In this document: positions 1 to 6,039 of the stretch, piece by piece
Numbering within the stretch: the first letter of the stretch is position 1
Layout of the letters: the number at the start of each line of letters is the position of its first letter
Source: an uncultured bacterium
GTDB taxonomy: Bacteria > Cyanobacteriota > Vampirovibrionia > Obscuribacterales > Obscuribacteraceae
Assembly (NCBI GenBank): GCA_913063055.1
Contig: CAJXZK010000022.1
Location: 1-36,094 of the forward strand
Reading direction: 5' to 3'
Length of the DNA stretch: 36,094 bases
Made by a program: the position numbers and the translations under genes
Notes under the pieces: generated by a model
What the model was told of the DNA's origin: nothing
The model's input: only the letters and a program-made list of their open reading frames with translations
Databases searched by the model: none

Positions 1-72
1 TTTTTTCAAGCAGAAGACGGCATACGAGATCTAGTACGGTCTCGTGGGCTCGGAGATGTGTATAAGAGACAG
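1..72. other. Illumina Nextera P7 adapter (non-genomic)
   Basis: After six T bases, positions 7-30 match the P7 flow-cell sequence (CAAGCAGAAGACGG...). Positions 31-38 (CTAGTACG) are an 8-base i7 index, which I recall as the one used in N702. Positions 39-53 are GTCTCGTGGGCTCGG and positions 54-72 are the Tn5 mosaic end AGATGTGTATAAGAGACAG. The order is exactly that of a Nextera library end, so this is unremoved adapter at a contig end and not biology. Genomic sequence starts at 73. Confidence 0.98.
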
Positions 73-197
73 CCGCGAATTTCATAGGGTGAAGTTGGCG
101 AAGCGAGGCCGGTAAGGTGGGCACCGCAGACGGTGGCGAACACCAGTGGGTAACTGTGTGTCTTTGTGGCATTTTCAACTGCTGCTGGGAAATTCAT
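73..197 (-). CDS. COG3541-type predicted nucleotidyltransferase, N-terminal 41 residues only
   Basis: The ATG is at 197-195, preceded on the minus strand by GAAAGG about 8 nt upstream. Only about 41 codons are genomic; the gene then runs into the adapter, so it is cut by the contig end and not shown to be a pseudogene. Residues 16-42 read YPLVFATVCGAHL, then TGLASPTSPYEIRG. This fits the start of the polymerase-beta-like nucleotidyltransferases of COG3541/RlaP, whose usual pattern is YPLLFAT.SGAHLYG followed by SPDSDYDLRG. In that family the two carboxylates of the DxD motif bind catalytic metal. Here the matching positions are P37 and E39, so the active site may be altered or the alignment imperfect. 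Substrate unknown. Translating through the adapter gives an artefact tail beginning CLLYTSPSPRD, which should be removed from any protein prediction. Confidence 0.6.
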
Positions 198-424
198 GAC
201 TATACCTTTCAGATGAAGCGTCGATTTTGAGCATTAATTAGTCAGGTGCCATTGATTCTATTTTTAGGCCTATTTGGGCATATTATCGCCAAAGTAAAGC
301 GAGGGTTCAAGGGTTGTCAGTGCCGCTAGTCACGCTAGTTACGACTAGGCCCCTTGGGTGTAAACTACAAATTGTTTCGTATTCAAGCGTCAGCTGGTAA
401 GGCTTGGAAAAAGAGGAGAGGTTT

Positions 425-856
425 GTGACCGAGGAAAGCCCAGTTAAGCCCGTCGACACCGCTGCGGCAGAGAAACCGGAGAAGCCCGCTAAAGCTGAGA
501 AACCAGCTAAAGCGCCAAAGGTTGAACAGCTTGTTTATGCCCTTTATCGAGTTTCGCGCTGCCACGGCTGTGATCGCAAGCTTGAGAAAGGCGAGATCGT
601 CAAGCTTGAGCAGGGGCTGGAAGAGCAACGCGCTTTTTGCAGTAAGTGCGCAGGGCTTGAGGGCTTGGAGATTCTTCCGAGCGGTAATGCCAAAATCACG
701 AGGCTGGTCAAAAAGTATTCGCAGAAGTGCTTCATTGTTATGCGCTGGTCTGAAGTTTGGAAGACATACGAGAGACAGGGCTTGTATGTTGAGCCACAGG
801 CTATCGCTCAAGCTCGCAGTGAGCTGGCTGCTGGTTCTGCCAAGGTTTCTAAGTGA
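425..856 (+). CDS. DUF2293 domain protein with N-terminal zinc-ribbon-like CxxC pairs
   Basis: 143 aa. I chose the GTG at 425 because AGGAG lies at 414-418, 6 nt upstream. An in-frame TTG at 404 would place the ribosome binding site inside the gene. Residues 11-35 are a low-complexity Ala/Lys/Pro/Glu tail (repeats like AEKPAKA), probably disordered. C46xxC49 and C72xxC75 could bind one zinc. Residues about 94-138 (ITRLVKKYSQ..., RWSEVWKTYERQG) match the DUF2293 pattern known from uncharacterised bacterial proteins. No signal peptide or membrane segment is visible, so it should be cytoplasmic. Molecular role unknown. It stands alone between the truncated minus-strand gene and an MFS permease, 78 nt before the latter. 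Confidence 0.7.
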   Translation: MTEESPVKPVDTAAAEKPEKPAKAEKPAKAPKVEQLVYALYRVSRCHGCDRKLEKGEIVKLEQGLEEQRAFCSKCAGLEGLEILPSGNAKITRLVKKYSQKCFIVMRWSEVWKTYERQGLYVEPQAIAQARSELAAGSAKVSK

Positions 857-934
857 CCTTAATAAATGTTCAGACAGATCTTAGGGTGTGCCGCTTCCAG
901 TATTATTAGCGGTCCTTAAGTATCTGGAGATGCC

Positions 935-2350
935 ATGCAAACGGTCAGTACTTTGGTTCCGCCAGAAGCGGCACCGGAATCCCTTGCTCATATTCCTGTT
1001 GACACTTCTTCTGACCTTGAGAATATTGATTTGGCCTCATCAGCTCAGCATCAGCCGCATGTAGCTACTGTGATGAGTGGACCGTCGCGCTGGCATGTCT
1101 TGATTGCCACCTGGTTGGGTGGTGTCTTTGACGGTATGGATTCTTCTATCTTTGCCATGGTTCTCTTTCCTGCACTATCTGAATTACTGCACACCCAGTC
1201 GCATGCGGTGGTGGGTCAGTATGGTTCATACATAATTGCTTTATTTATGTTGGGTTGGGCGCTTGGTGCCATGGTTTTCGGTGCTATGGCCGACCACATT
1301 GGTCGAGCCAAGACCCTGAGCATAACAATCTTGTTGTATGCCATATGTACTGGGCTTTGTGCTGTTGCCGGCAACTGGTGGGAGCTTGGTATTTATCGCT
1401 TTTTGGTCGGAGCTGGTATCGGCGGCGAGATGGGTATCGGAGCCGTATTGCTTTCAGAGTGTTGGCCCGCCAAGTCGCGGGTCTTTGCTGTTAGTGCTCT
1501 GGCAACATCGTTGGGTACTGGTTATTTGTTGACTGCGGCGCTCAATCTTTCGCTCGGTCATTTTGGTTGGCGTTATTTGTTCATGGCCGGCATCGTTCCT
1601 GCTTTTCTTACTGTTTATATGCGCTTTAAGCTGCGCGAACCAGAAGAGTTCGTGCGTTTGCAAGAGGCTCGTGACAAAGAGAGTGCTCGCACCGGTGCCT
1701 CTGTTTTGACGACCATTACTGCCAATGCTAGTGCCTGTTTTAGAGAGTTATTCACTAAGGCCAATTGCAAAAAAACTATCTCAGTAGCTGCTGTGGCCAG
1801 TGTTGCTATCGTCTGTTGGTGGGCGGTTATTGCCTGGATACCAGCCTGGATTAATCAGCTTACTGGCGATCTAGCTGTTGAGCAACGCAGTCATGCTATG
1901 TTCACTAAAGACATTGGCATGATTCTCTCTGGTTTGCTTGGTGGCATATTAATCAAGAAGCTTGGTTATCGTCTAGCGCTTGGTACTTCCTTCCTTCTTG
2001 CTTTTGCTCTTTCATACGGAATGTTCAATACCGTGCATTCTTTCGGCCCAGCTCTGCTTTGCTGGCTCGTAGCCCTGGGCTTCTTTGCTCACTTGCCCTT
2101 TGTCATCATGTGGACCTATTTGCCTGAGTTGTACGAGGCCAAAGTGCGCAGCACCGCATTTGGTTTTATTTACAATGCCGGTCGCTATGCTGCGGTTGTA
2201 GCAGCGCTTGGTAGCGGCATGTTGATTCAGACCTTTGGTGGGTCTTATGCCATGGCGGCATCGACAGTGTCTGCTGTCTATCTACTGGGTGTGGTCGGGG
2301 TCTTCTTTATTCCGGCGAAGGGTGAGTACCTAGGCGCAGTCGGCCACTAA
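935..2350 (+). CDS. MFS transporter, sialate/aromatic-acid:H+ symporter-like
   Basis: 471 aa inner-membrane secondary transporter. The ATG follows CTGGAG with 5 nt spacing. The first 50 residues are a hydrophilic N-terminal tail, then about 12 hydrophobic segments follow. F65-D66-G67-M68-D69 in the first helix resembles the conserved acidic motif of the AAHS/SHS symporter families. The loop 2-3 signature is present as GAMADHIGRAKTL (about 116-128), and RFLVGAGIGGE (155-165) matches the helix 5 region of sugar and organic-acid symporters. By family it should import a small carboxylate or sugar-type substrate with protons. The substrate cannot be told from sequence, and no catabolic genes lie beside it. 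It is convergent with the small lipoprotein gene, 7 bp apart. Confidence 0.82.
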   Translation: MQTVSTLVPPEAAPESLAHIPVDTSSDLENIDLASSAQHQPHVATVMSGPSRWHVLIATWLGGVFDGMDSSIFAMVLFPALSELLHTQSHAVVGQYGSYIIALFMLGWALGAMVFGAMADHIGRAKTLSITILLYAICTGLCAVAGNWWELGIYRFLVGAGIGGEMGIGAVLLSECWPAKSRVFAVSALATSLGTGYLLTAALNLSLGHFGWRYLFMAGIVPAFLTVYMRFKLREPEEFVRLQEARDKESARTGASVLTTITANASACFRELFTKANCKKTISVAAVASVAIVCWWAVIAWIPAWINQLTGDLAVEQRSHAMFTKDIGMILSGLLGGILIKKLGYRLALGTSFLLAFALSYGMFNTVHSFGPALLCWLVALGFFAHLPFVIMWTYLPELYEAKVRSTAFGFIYNAGRYAAVVAALGSGMLIQTFGGSYAMAASTVSAVYLLGVVGVFFIPAKGEYLGAVGH

Positions 2351-2368
2351 GCGTAATTTAGTCACTGC
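2336..2368. terminator. Imperfect hairpin at convergent junction MFS/lipoprotein
   Basis: GCAGT (2336-2340) pairs with ACTGC (2364-2368) and ACTAA (2346-2350) pairs with TTAGT (2358-2362), with an asymmetric internal loop. TTTT follows on the plus strand at 2369-2372. Both stop codons lie inside the structure. It is a plausible but weak bidirectional terminator. Confidence 0.35.
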
Positions 2369-2627
2369 TTTTAGGTTCTGCGGAGCCCTGTTTTGTCTCG
2401 ATAGGTGTGCCACTACCAGTAGTTGCGGCGTCTTCTTTTTTCTCTGCCGATTTTACTGGCGGTGCCATGTTGTTGAGGCTATTAAGCTCGCCCTTTAAGG
2501 CTGATGTTTCGGAGCGCGCTTCTAAGAGGTCACGCTTGAGGTCTTCTTTTTCTTTATCAGCTGTTGAGGTGCAGCCGCTCAAAAGCAATAACAGGCCGCC
2601 GCAAATTAATTTGATTGGTTTTGACAT
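2358..2627 (-). CDS. Small coiled-coil lipoprotein
   Basis: 89 aa. The N-terminus (KPIKLICGGLLLLLSGC) is a lipoprotein signal peptide with lipobox L16-S17-G18-C19, so the mature protein should be lipid-anchored at C19. Residues about 23-53 are charged with a heptad-like pattern (KEKEDLKRDLLEARSET...), suggesting a short coiled coil. The tail is Lys/Glu/Ala/Thr-rich and probably disordered. GAGGG lies just upstream of the ATG. It follows the RRM gene on the same strand but is separated from it by a terminator-like hairpin, so it probably has its own promoter. Function unknown; I do not recognise a named family. Confidence 0.68.
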   Translation of the reverse strand: MSKPIKLICGGLLLLLSGCTSTADKEKEDLKRDLLEARSETSALKGELNSLNNMAPPVKSAEKKEDAATTGSGTPIETKQGSAEPKSSD

Positions 2628-2651
2628 TATTCCCTCAGCTGTTTCTCTAAA

Positions 2652-2687
2652 TAAAACACCCCAGACCGTAAAAGAGGTGCGGGGTGT
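2652..2687 (-). terminator. Rho-independent terminator after the RRM gene
   Basis: On the minus strand ACACCCC (2687-2681) pairs with GGGGTGT (2662-2656). An inner ACC/GGT pair sits across a small symmetric internal loop. TTTTATTT follows the 3' arm directly on the minus strand. It lies 34 nt downstream of the RRM stop codon, so it should end that transcript before the lipoprotein gene. Confidence 0.75.
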
Positions 2688-2720
2688 CCTAAAAATCCCA
2701 AAAATAATAGCAGGGAAAGC

Positions 2721-2981
2721 TTAGTAGGCTTTCTCTTTTGGTTTTGAGGCATTGACAACGATTTGTCGCCCTTCAATGTCTTTGCCGTTCAAGCTCTCAA
2801 TTGCGGCTTCGGCTTCAGCCTGGCTGCTCATTTCGACGAAAGCGAAACCGCGCTTTCTTCCAGTTTCACGATCTGTAGGTATTGCTACTGAAACAACCTT
2901 GCCAGACTCGGCAAAAAGTTCTTCAAGGGTGGTCTCAGTAAGGTTGTAGGAAAGATTGCCTACAAATAGCTTATTCTTCAT
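2721..2981 (-). CDS. RRM-type RNA-binding protein (cyanobacterial Rbp-like)
   Basis: 86 aa, almost entirely one RNA recognition motif. RNP2 is LFVGNL (residues 5-10) and RNP1 is RGFAFVEM (about 44-51), carrying the aromatic residues that stack on RNA. The beta-alpha-beta-beta-alpha-beta order is complete, and a short basic tail (SKPKEKAY) follows. Single-RRM proteins of this size are known from Cyanobacteria, where they bind RNA and are often cold-induced. They also occur in other bacteria. The start is an ATG with CTGGAGAT about 5 nt upstream. A strong hairpin in the leader and a good terminator after the gene suggest a monocistronic transcript. Its RNA targets cannot be inferred. Confidence 0.88.
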   Translation of the reverse strand: MKNKLFVGNLSYNLTETTLEELFAESGKVVSVAIPTDRETGRKRGFAFVEMSSQAEAEAAIESLNGKDIEGRQIVVNASKPKEKAY

Positions 2982-2998
2982 CTAATCTCCAGGGATGT

Positions 2999-3022
2999 CT
3001 GCACCAACACTATTTGGTGCAG
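2999..3022 (-). promoter_or_regulatory. Hairpin in the 5' leader of the RRM gene
   Basis: A 9-bp perfect stem, CTGCACCAA (2999-3007) with TTGGTGCAG (3014-3022), has a 6-nt loop. On the minus strand it ends 6-7 nt before the Shine-Dalgarno (2992-2985) and 17 nt before the ATG. No U-run follows, so it is not an obvious terminator. A role in translation control, temperature response or autoregulation is possible but is inference. Confidence 0.5.
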
Positions 3023-3156
3023 CAGGCGTTATGTTCGTGCTGCCTTAAGGGGGAGTATGGCATATATTTTGGGGCGCAGTAAGCTGAAAAATATCATGGT
3101 TAAGCCGGCGCCTTCCCTTGGCAAGCTGATTGCAGTGGCCGCTTCATCCTGTAAAC

Positions 3157-3185
3157 TTGATTTGTCAGATTGGATATTGTCTATT
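3157..3185 (+). promoter_or_regulatory. Candidate sigma70-type promoter for the 73-aa protein gene
   Basis: TTGATT (3157-3162) and TCTATT (3180-3185) are separated by 17 nt. The -10 matches the consensus at four of six positions. The predicted start near 3192 would leave a leader of about 35 nt carrying the AGGAGG site before the ATG at 3226. Confidence 0.4.
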
Positions 3186-3225
3186 TGGATGATTGATCTG
3201 AATAATCTCATTAGGAGGAATCACG

Positions 3226-3447
3226 ATGGCCAAAAAAGTAGATACCGATGCGCCACCCGCTTTGATCATTGAGTTCAAAACCACTTCGGGCGAAATATGG
3301 GGCACCATCAAGGCTGACGGTAAAGAATTTAAGACCGGTTCAGTAGGCTTCTACGCCAACGGTAAAATCAAAAATCCTAAGAATGGTTCCGCTTACCAGG
3401 TTGGTACCAACATCATTTTGATTGGCAGCAAAGAATCAGAACCATAA
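3226..3447 (+). CDS. Small conserved-looking protein of unknown function
   Basis: 73 aa with an excellent ribosome binding site (TTAGGAGGAA, 3211-3220) and a candidate promoter, so it looks like a real and well-translated gene. It has no signal peptide, membrane helix or cysteine. The first 10 residues are charged, then comes a beta-rich core with evenly spaced hydrophobics and glycines (ALIIEFKTTSGEIWG, KTGSVGFYANGKI, YQVGTNIILIG). This suggests a small beta-barrel or sandwich. I do not recognise the family, and neighbours give no clue to function. It is convergent with the YaiI-family gene, with 9 bp between stop codons. Confidence 0.7.
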   Translation: MAKKVDTDAPPALIIEFKTTSGEIWGTIKADGKEFKTGSVGFYANGKIKNPKNGSAYQVGTNIILIGSKESEP

Positions 3448-3458
3448 CAATTGGTTCT
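3438..3458. terminator. Bidirectional hairpin between convergent genes
   Basis: AGAACCA (3438-3444) pairs perfectly with TGGTTCT (3452-3458) around a 7-nt loop. The TAA of the plus-strand gene is in the loop, and the stop of the minus-strand gene overlaps the right arm. Moderately T-rich sequence follows on both strands (ATTTGTTG; TGATTCTTT). Confidence 0.45.
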
Positions 3459-3921
3459 ATTTGTTGCCGGCTCTGTTATTGAGCTTGGTGATGGCCCGAT
3501 CAAAAGCACTGGCAAAGCGTTGTTTGTCTTTGTCAGTGTATTGTTTGGGCCCTCCTGTTATGTCGCCACTGTCTCTCAGGTCTGTCATCAGCGCTCGGAC
3601 AGAGACACGTTCGCCAATGTTTTCTTCGGTAAAAGCATGACCGCGTGGGTCGATTACCACTATTTCTTTGGGAACTAGTTGGGCTGCCAGCAGAATATCT
3701 TGTGTGATTACTAAATCGTCTTTTGTTGCTTGGTCAACAATGTATTGATCGGCTACGTCTGCTCCTTTCGCCACCTGTACAAAGCTGAGGTGGGGTGAGA
3801 GGGGCAAGGCGATTACTTTGTTGGCTACGAAAATAGTGCTAATAGCTAGCTTGTGACCAGCCTTGATGACGATGTCTTTAACCGGCACAGGGCAGGCATC
3901 TGCGTCGACCCAAATTTTCAT
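3457..3921 (-). CDS. YaiI/YqxD family protein (UPF0178, DUF188)
   Basis: 154 aa from the ATG at 3921. The open frame extends 15 codons further upstream, but the family begins at MKIWVDADACPVPVKD, which is what this start gives. Conserved features are the N-terminal DADACPVPVKD, the GADVADQYIVD region, DLVITQDILLA, the strongly conserved VIDPRGHAFTEENIG, and the GGP sequence near the C-terminus. The acidic residues resemble those of PIN-like nucleases, and the family has been assigned to that fold, but its activity is not established. It is cytoplasmic. No clear Shine-Dalgarno precedes the start. It is divergent from the ABC-F gene, sharing a 118-nt control region. Confidence 0.88.
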   Translation of the reverse strand: MKIWVDADACPVPVKDIVIKAGHKLAISTIFVANKVIALPLSPHLSFVQVAKGADVADQYIVDQATKDDLVITQDILLAAQLVPKEIVVIDPRGHAFTEENIGERVSVRALMTDLRDSGDITGGPKQYTDKDKQRFASAFDRAITKLNNRAGNK

Positions 3922-3955
3922 GCTTCGGCAACCATGTGAATACAATATCATCCCA

Positions 3956-3967
3956 ATTGACGTCAAT
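3956..3967. promoter_or_regulatory. 12-bp perfect palindrome ATTGACGTCAAT
   Basis: A perfect palindrome lies in the divergent region between the YaiI-family gene and the ABC-F gene, 35 nt upstream of the former. Beside it, TGTCAAC (3973-3979) and GTTGACA (4006-4012) form an inverted pair of TTGACA-like elements. It could be an operator for a dimeric regulator. No regulator can be named. Confidence 0.35.
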
Positions 3968-4006
3968 CACACTGTCAACAGCGTCACAAATAGCCATGAA
4001 GCTGGG

Positions 4007-4031
4007 TTGACAGCGCCCTAGCCAGTATAAT
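4007..4031 (+). promoter_or_regulatory. Consensus -10 close to the ABC-F start; possible leaderless transcript
   Basis: TATAAT at 4026-4031 ends 8 nt before the ATG at 4040. Transcription would therefore begin at or within a base or two of the start codon. TTGACA at 4007-4012 is a perfect -35 hexamer, but the 13-nt spacing is too short for a normal sigma70 promoter. No strong Shine-Dalgarno precedes the gene. Confidence 0.4.
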
Positions 4032-4039
4032 GAGAAACT

Positions 4040-5917
4040 ATGCCAGTTGCTATAAGTTGCCAGTCTGTAACCAAATCATTTAGTGCCCGACCACTATTTC
4101 GCGATATTTCGATAACAATCGATGATCGCGAACGAGTAGGCTTGATCGGCCCTAATGGCTCTGGTAAGTCAACCTTGCTCAAGATTATGGCTGGTCTTTA
4201 TTCGCCCGATGATGGTGTTATAACCACACGTAAGTTTCTCAACATTGCTTATTTAGCTCAGGACAATCCTTATCCACCTGATGCAATTTTGCGTGATGTC
4301 GTTGCCGCCTCTTTATATGGCCAGTCAATAGACGAGGCTGAGCGTATCAATCGTGCGGAATACACTCTTAGCACCGTTGGCTTTGAAGATCTGGGTGCCA
4401 CTGTTTCTTCCCTTTCTGGTGGCTGGCGTAAGCGCTTGGCTCTGGCAGCTCAGTTGGTGAAGGAACCGGATTTCTTGCTGTTGGATGAACCAACCAACCA
4501 CCTAGATCTTGAAGGCGTACTTTGGCTAGAAGACTTGCTTAAGTCCGCACCTTTTGCCTTTATTTTGGTCAGTCACGATCGTAATTTTCTTGAGAATGTT
4601 ACCAATCGCACTGTTGAATTGAACGCCGCGTATAAAGATGGATACTTGAGCTGCAAAGGGCCTTACAGCGAGTATCTTGTCGCTCGAGCTGAGTATCTTT
4701 CTGCTCAATCAAATGAGCAGCAAGCTCTAGCTAGTAAGATGCGCCGAGAAGTTGCCTGGTTGCAGCGTGGAGCTAGAGCTAGGCAAACCAAGTCACAGGG
4801 ACGTATCCGTGAGGCTGGTAAATTGTTCGACGAGTTCGCTGAAGTGAAAGCTCGCAACAATATGAATAGCTCAGTCAATATCGACTTCAGCTCATCGGGG
4901 CGGCGTACCAAAGAGTTGCTCGTCGCTAAAGACGTTGTTAAGTCAATGGGTGGTCGGGAGTTGTTTGCCGGTCTTGATCTGGTATTAACACCTAAGCAGA
5001 AGCTAGGCCTGGTCGGCACAAACGGCAGTGGTAAAACGACATTGCTGCGTATTCTTGCCGGGCAGATAGAGCCAGACCGTGGCACTGTAAAGCGCGCTGA
5101 TCAGCTTAAAGTTGTTTGGTTCGATCAAAATCGCGATCAGCTCAACAAAGAAATTACCTTGAAGGAAGCCCTTTGTCCTAGCGGAGATTCTGTTGTCTAT
5201 CGTGACCGACAAATTCACGTCATGAGCTGGTCTAAGCGGTTTCTCTTTAGACCAGACCAGTTGCCCATGCCGGTCAGTTATTTGTCTGGTGGCGAGCAAG
5301 CGCGAATTTTAATAGCTCGCTTAATGCTGCAAGAAGCAGACATTTTGATATTGGATGAACCAACCAATGATCTAGATATTGCTTCGCTTGAGGTGTTGGA
5401 AGAGAGCTTGCAAGATTTCCCTGGTGCTGTGGTTCTGGTTACCCACGATCGCTACATGATCGATACAATCTCTACCAACATACTGGCTTTAGACGGCGAC
5501 GGTGGAGTGGAATTTTTTGCCGATTATTCGCAGTGGGAATCAAATCGATTTTCTAAGAGTGGCTCGAAGAATAAGAGCAACGCTGGTAAATCGGATAAGG
5601 CTGAAAAAATCGAAAAGTCGGGCAGTAAAATTGGCAGCTCTACCAGTGGTGTCTCTAGTAATAACGGCAGCAAGAAAAATCTAAAGCCCCTTTCTAATAA
5701 TGAGCGCAAAGAATTAGATTCGATTGGTAGCAAAGTTGAAGAGGCCGAGAGTGCCTTACAGGCCGTGCGTAAGCAAATGGAAGATCCCAAGATTGCAGCC
5801 AATCACGTCAAGCTGGCCGAGATGATGGAAGATTTCCACAAGGCTGAAGCTGCTGTTGCCAAGGTATTTGCCCGTTGGGAAGACCTGGAAGCCCGGCGCT
5901 CGGCCAACGAAGCTTAA
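4040..5917 (+). CDS. uup: ABC-F family ATPase, Uup-like
   Basis: 625 aa, two ABC domains on one chain with no membrane segments, as in ribosome-associated ABC-F proteins. Domain 1 has Walker A GPNGSGKST (37-45), signature LSGGW (125-129) and Walker B DEPTNHLD (149-156). Domain 2 has GTNGSGKTT (326-334), LSGGE (415-419) and DEPTNDLD (439-446). The linker WLQRGARARQTKSQGRI (240-256) is typical of Uup. There is no EttA-style arm insertion. A Ser/Lys/Asn-rich stretch (about 505-545) leads to a C-terminal coiled coil (about 550-620), as in Uup, which binds DNA and branched intermediates and also acts on ribosomes. Length matches E. coli Uup (635 aa). Uup is the best fit, but other ABC-F subgroups cannot be fully excluded. 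Possibly translated from a leaderless mRNA. Confidence 0.85.
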   Translation: MPVAISCQSVTKSFSARPLFRDISITIDDRERVGLIGPNGSGKSTLLKIMAGLYSPDDGVITTRKFLNIAYLAQDNPYPPDAILRDVVAASLYGQSIDEAERINRAEYTLSTVGFEDLGATVSSLSGGWRKRLALAAQLVKEPDFLLLDEPTNHLDLEGVLWLEDLLKSAPFAFILVSHDRNFLENVTNRTVELNAAYKDGYLSCKGPYSEYLVARAEYLSAQSNEQQALASKMRREVAWLQRGARARQTKSQGRIREAGKLFDEFAEVKARNNMNSSVNIDFSSSGRRTKELLVAKDVVKSMGGRELFAGLDLVLTPKQKLGLVGTNGSGKTTLLRILAGQIEPDRGTVKRADQLKVVWFDQNRDQLNKEITLKEALCPSGDSVVYRDRQIHVMSWSKRFLFRPDQLPMPVSYLSGGEQARILIARLMLQEADILILDEPTNDLDIASLEVLEESLQDFPGAVVLVTHDRYMIDTISTNILALDGDGGVEFFADYSQWESNRFSKSGSKNKSNAGKSDKAEKIEKSGSKIGSSTSGVSSNNGSKKNLKPLSNNERKELDSIGSKVEEAESALQAVRKQMEDPKIAANHVKLAEMMEDFHKAEAAVAKVFARWEDLEARRSANEA

Positions 5918-5987
5918 TTCGCCGAGTATCTTTGTCCTGGCTAAGTGTTTCTTGAAACTTTCTAGTCGACCGACCGTCTAGTAATAA

Positions 5988-6011
5988 GTTGCTGGTGAAA
6001 GACCAGTCAAC
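5988..6011 (+). terminator. Hairpin between the ABC-F and MFS_3 genes
   Basis: GTTGCTGGT (5988-5996) pairs with ACCAG (6002-6006) and CAAC (6008-6011), with a single bulged T, around the loop GAAAG. TAAAAAGCC follows, with no U-run, so termination is uncertain. It may instead be a leader structure, 28 nt before the next ATG. Confidence 0.35.
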
Positions 6012-6039
6012 TAAAAAGCCAGCACGACGGATTATCTAA

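Noticed and set aside
6-197. A complete 63-aa protein at the contig start
   Set aside because: Its C-terminal third is translated Nextera adapter. Only about 41 codons are genomic.
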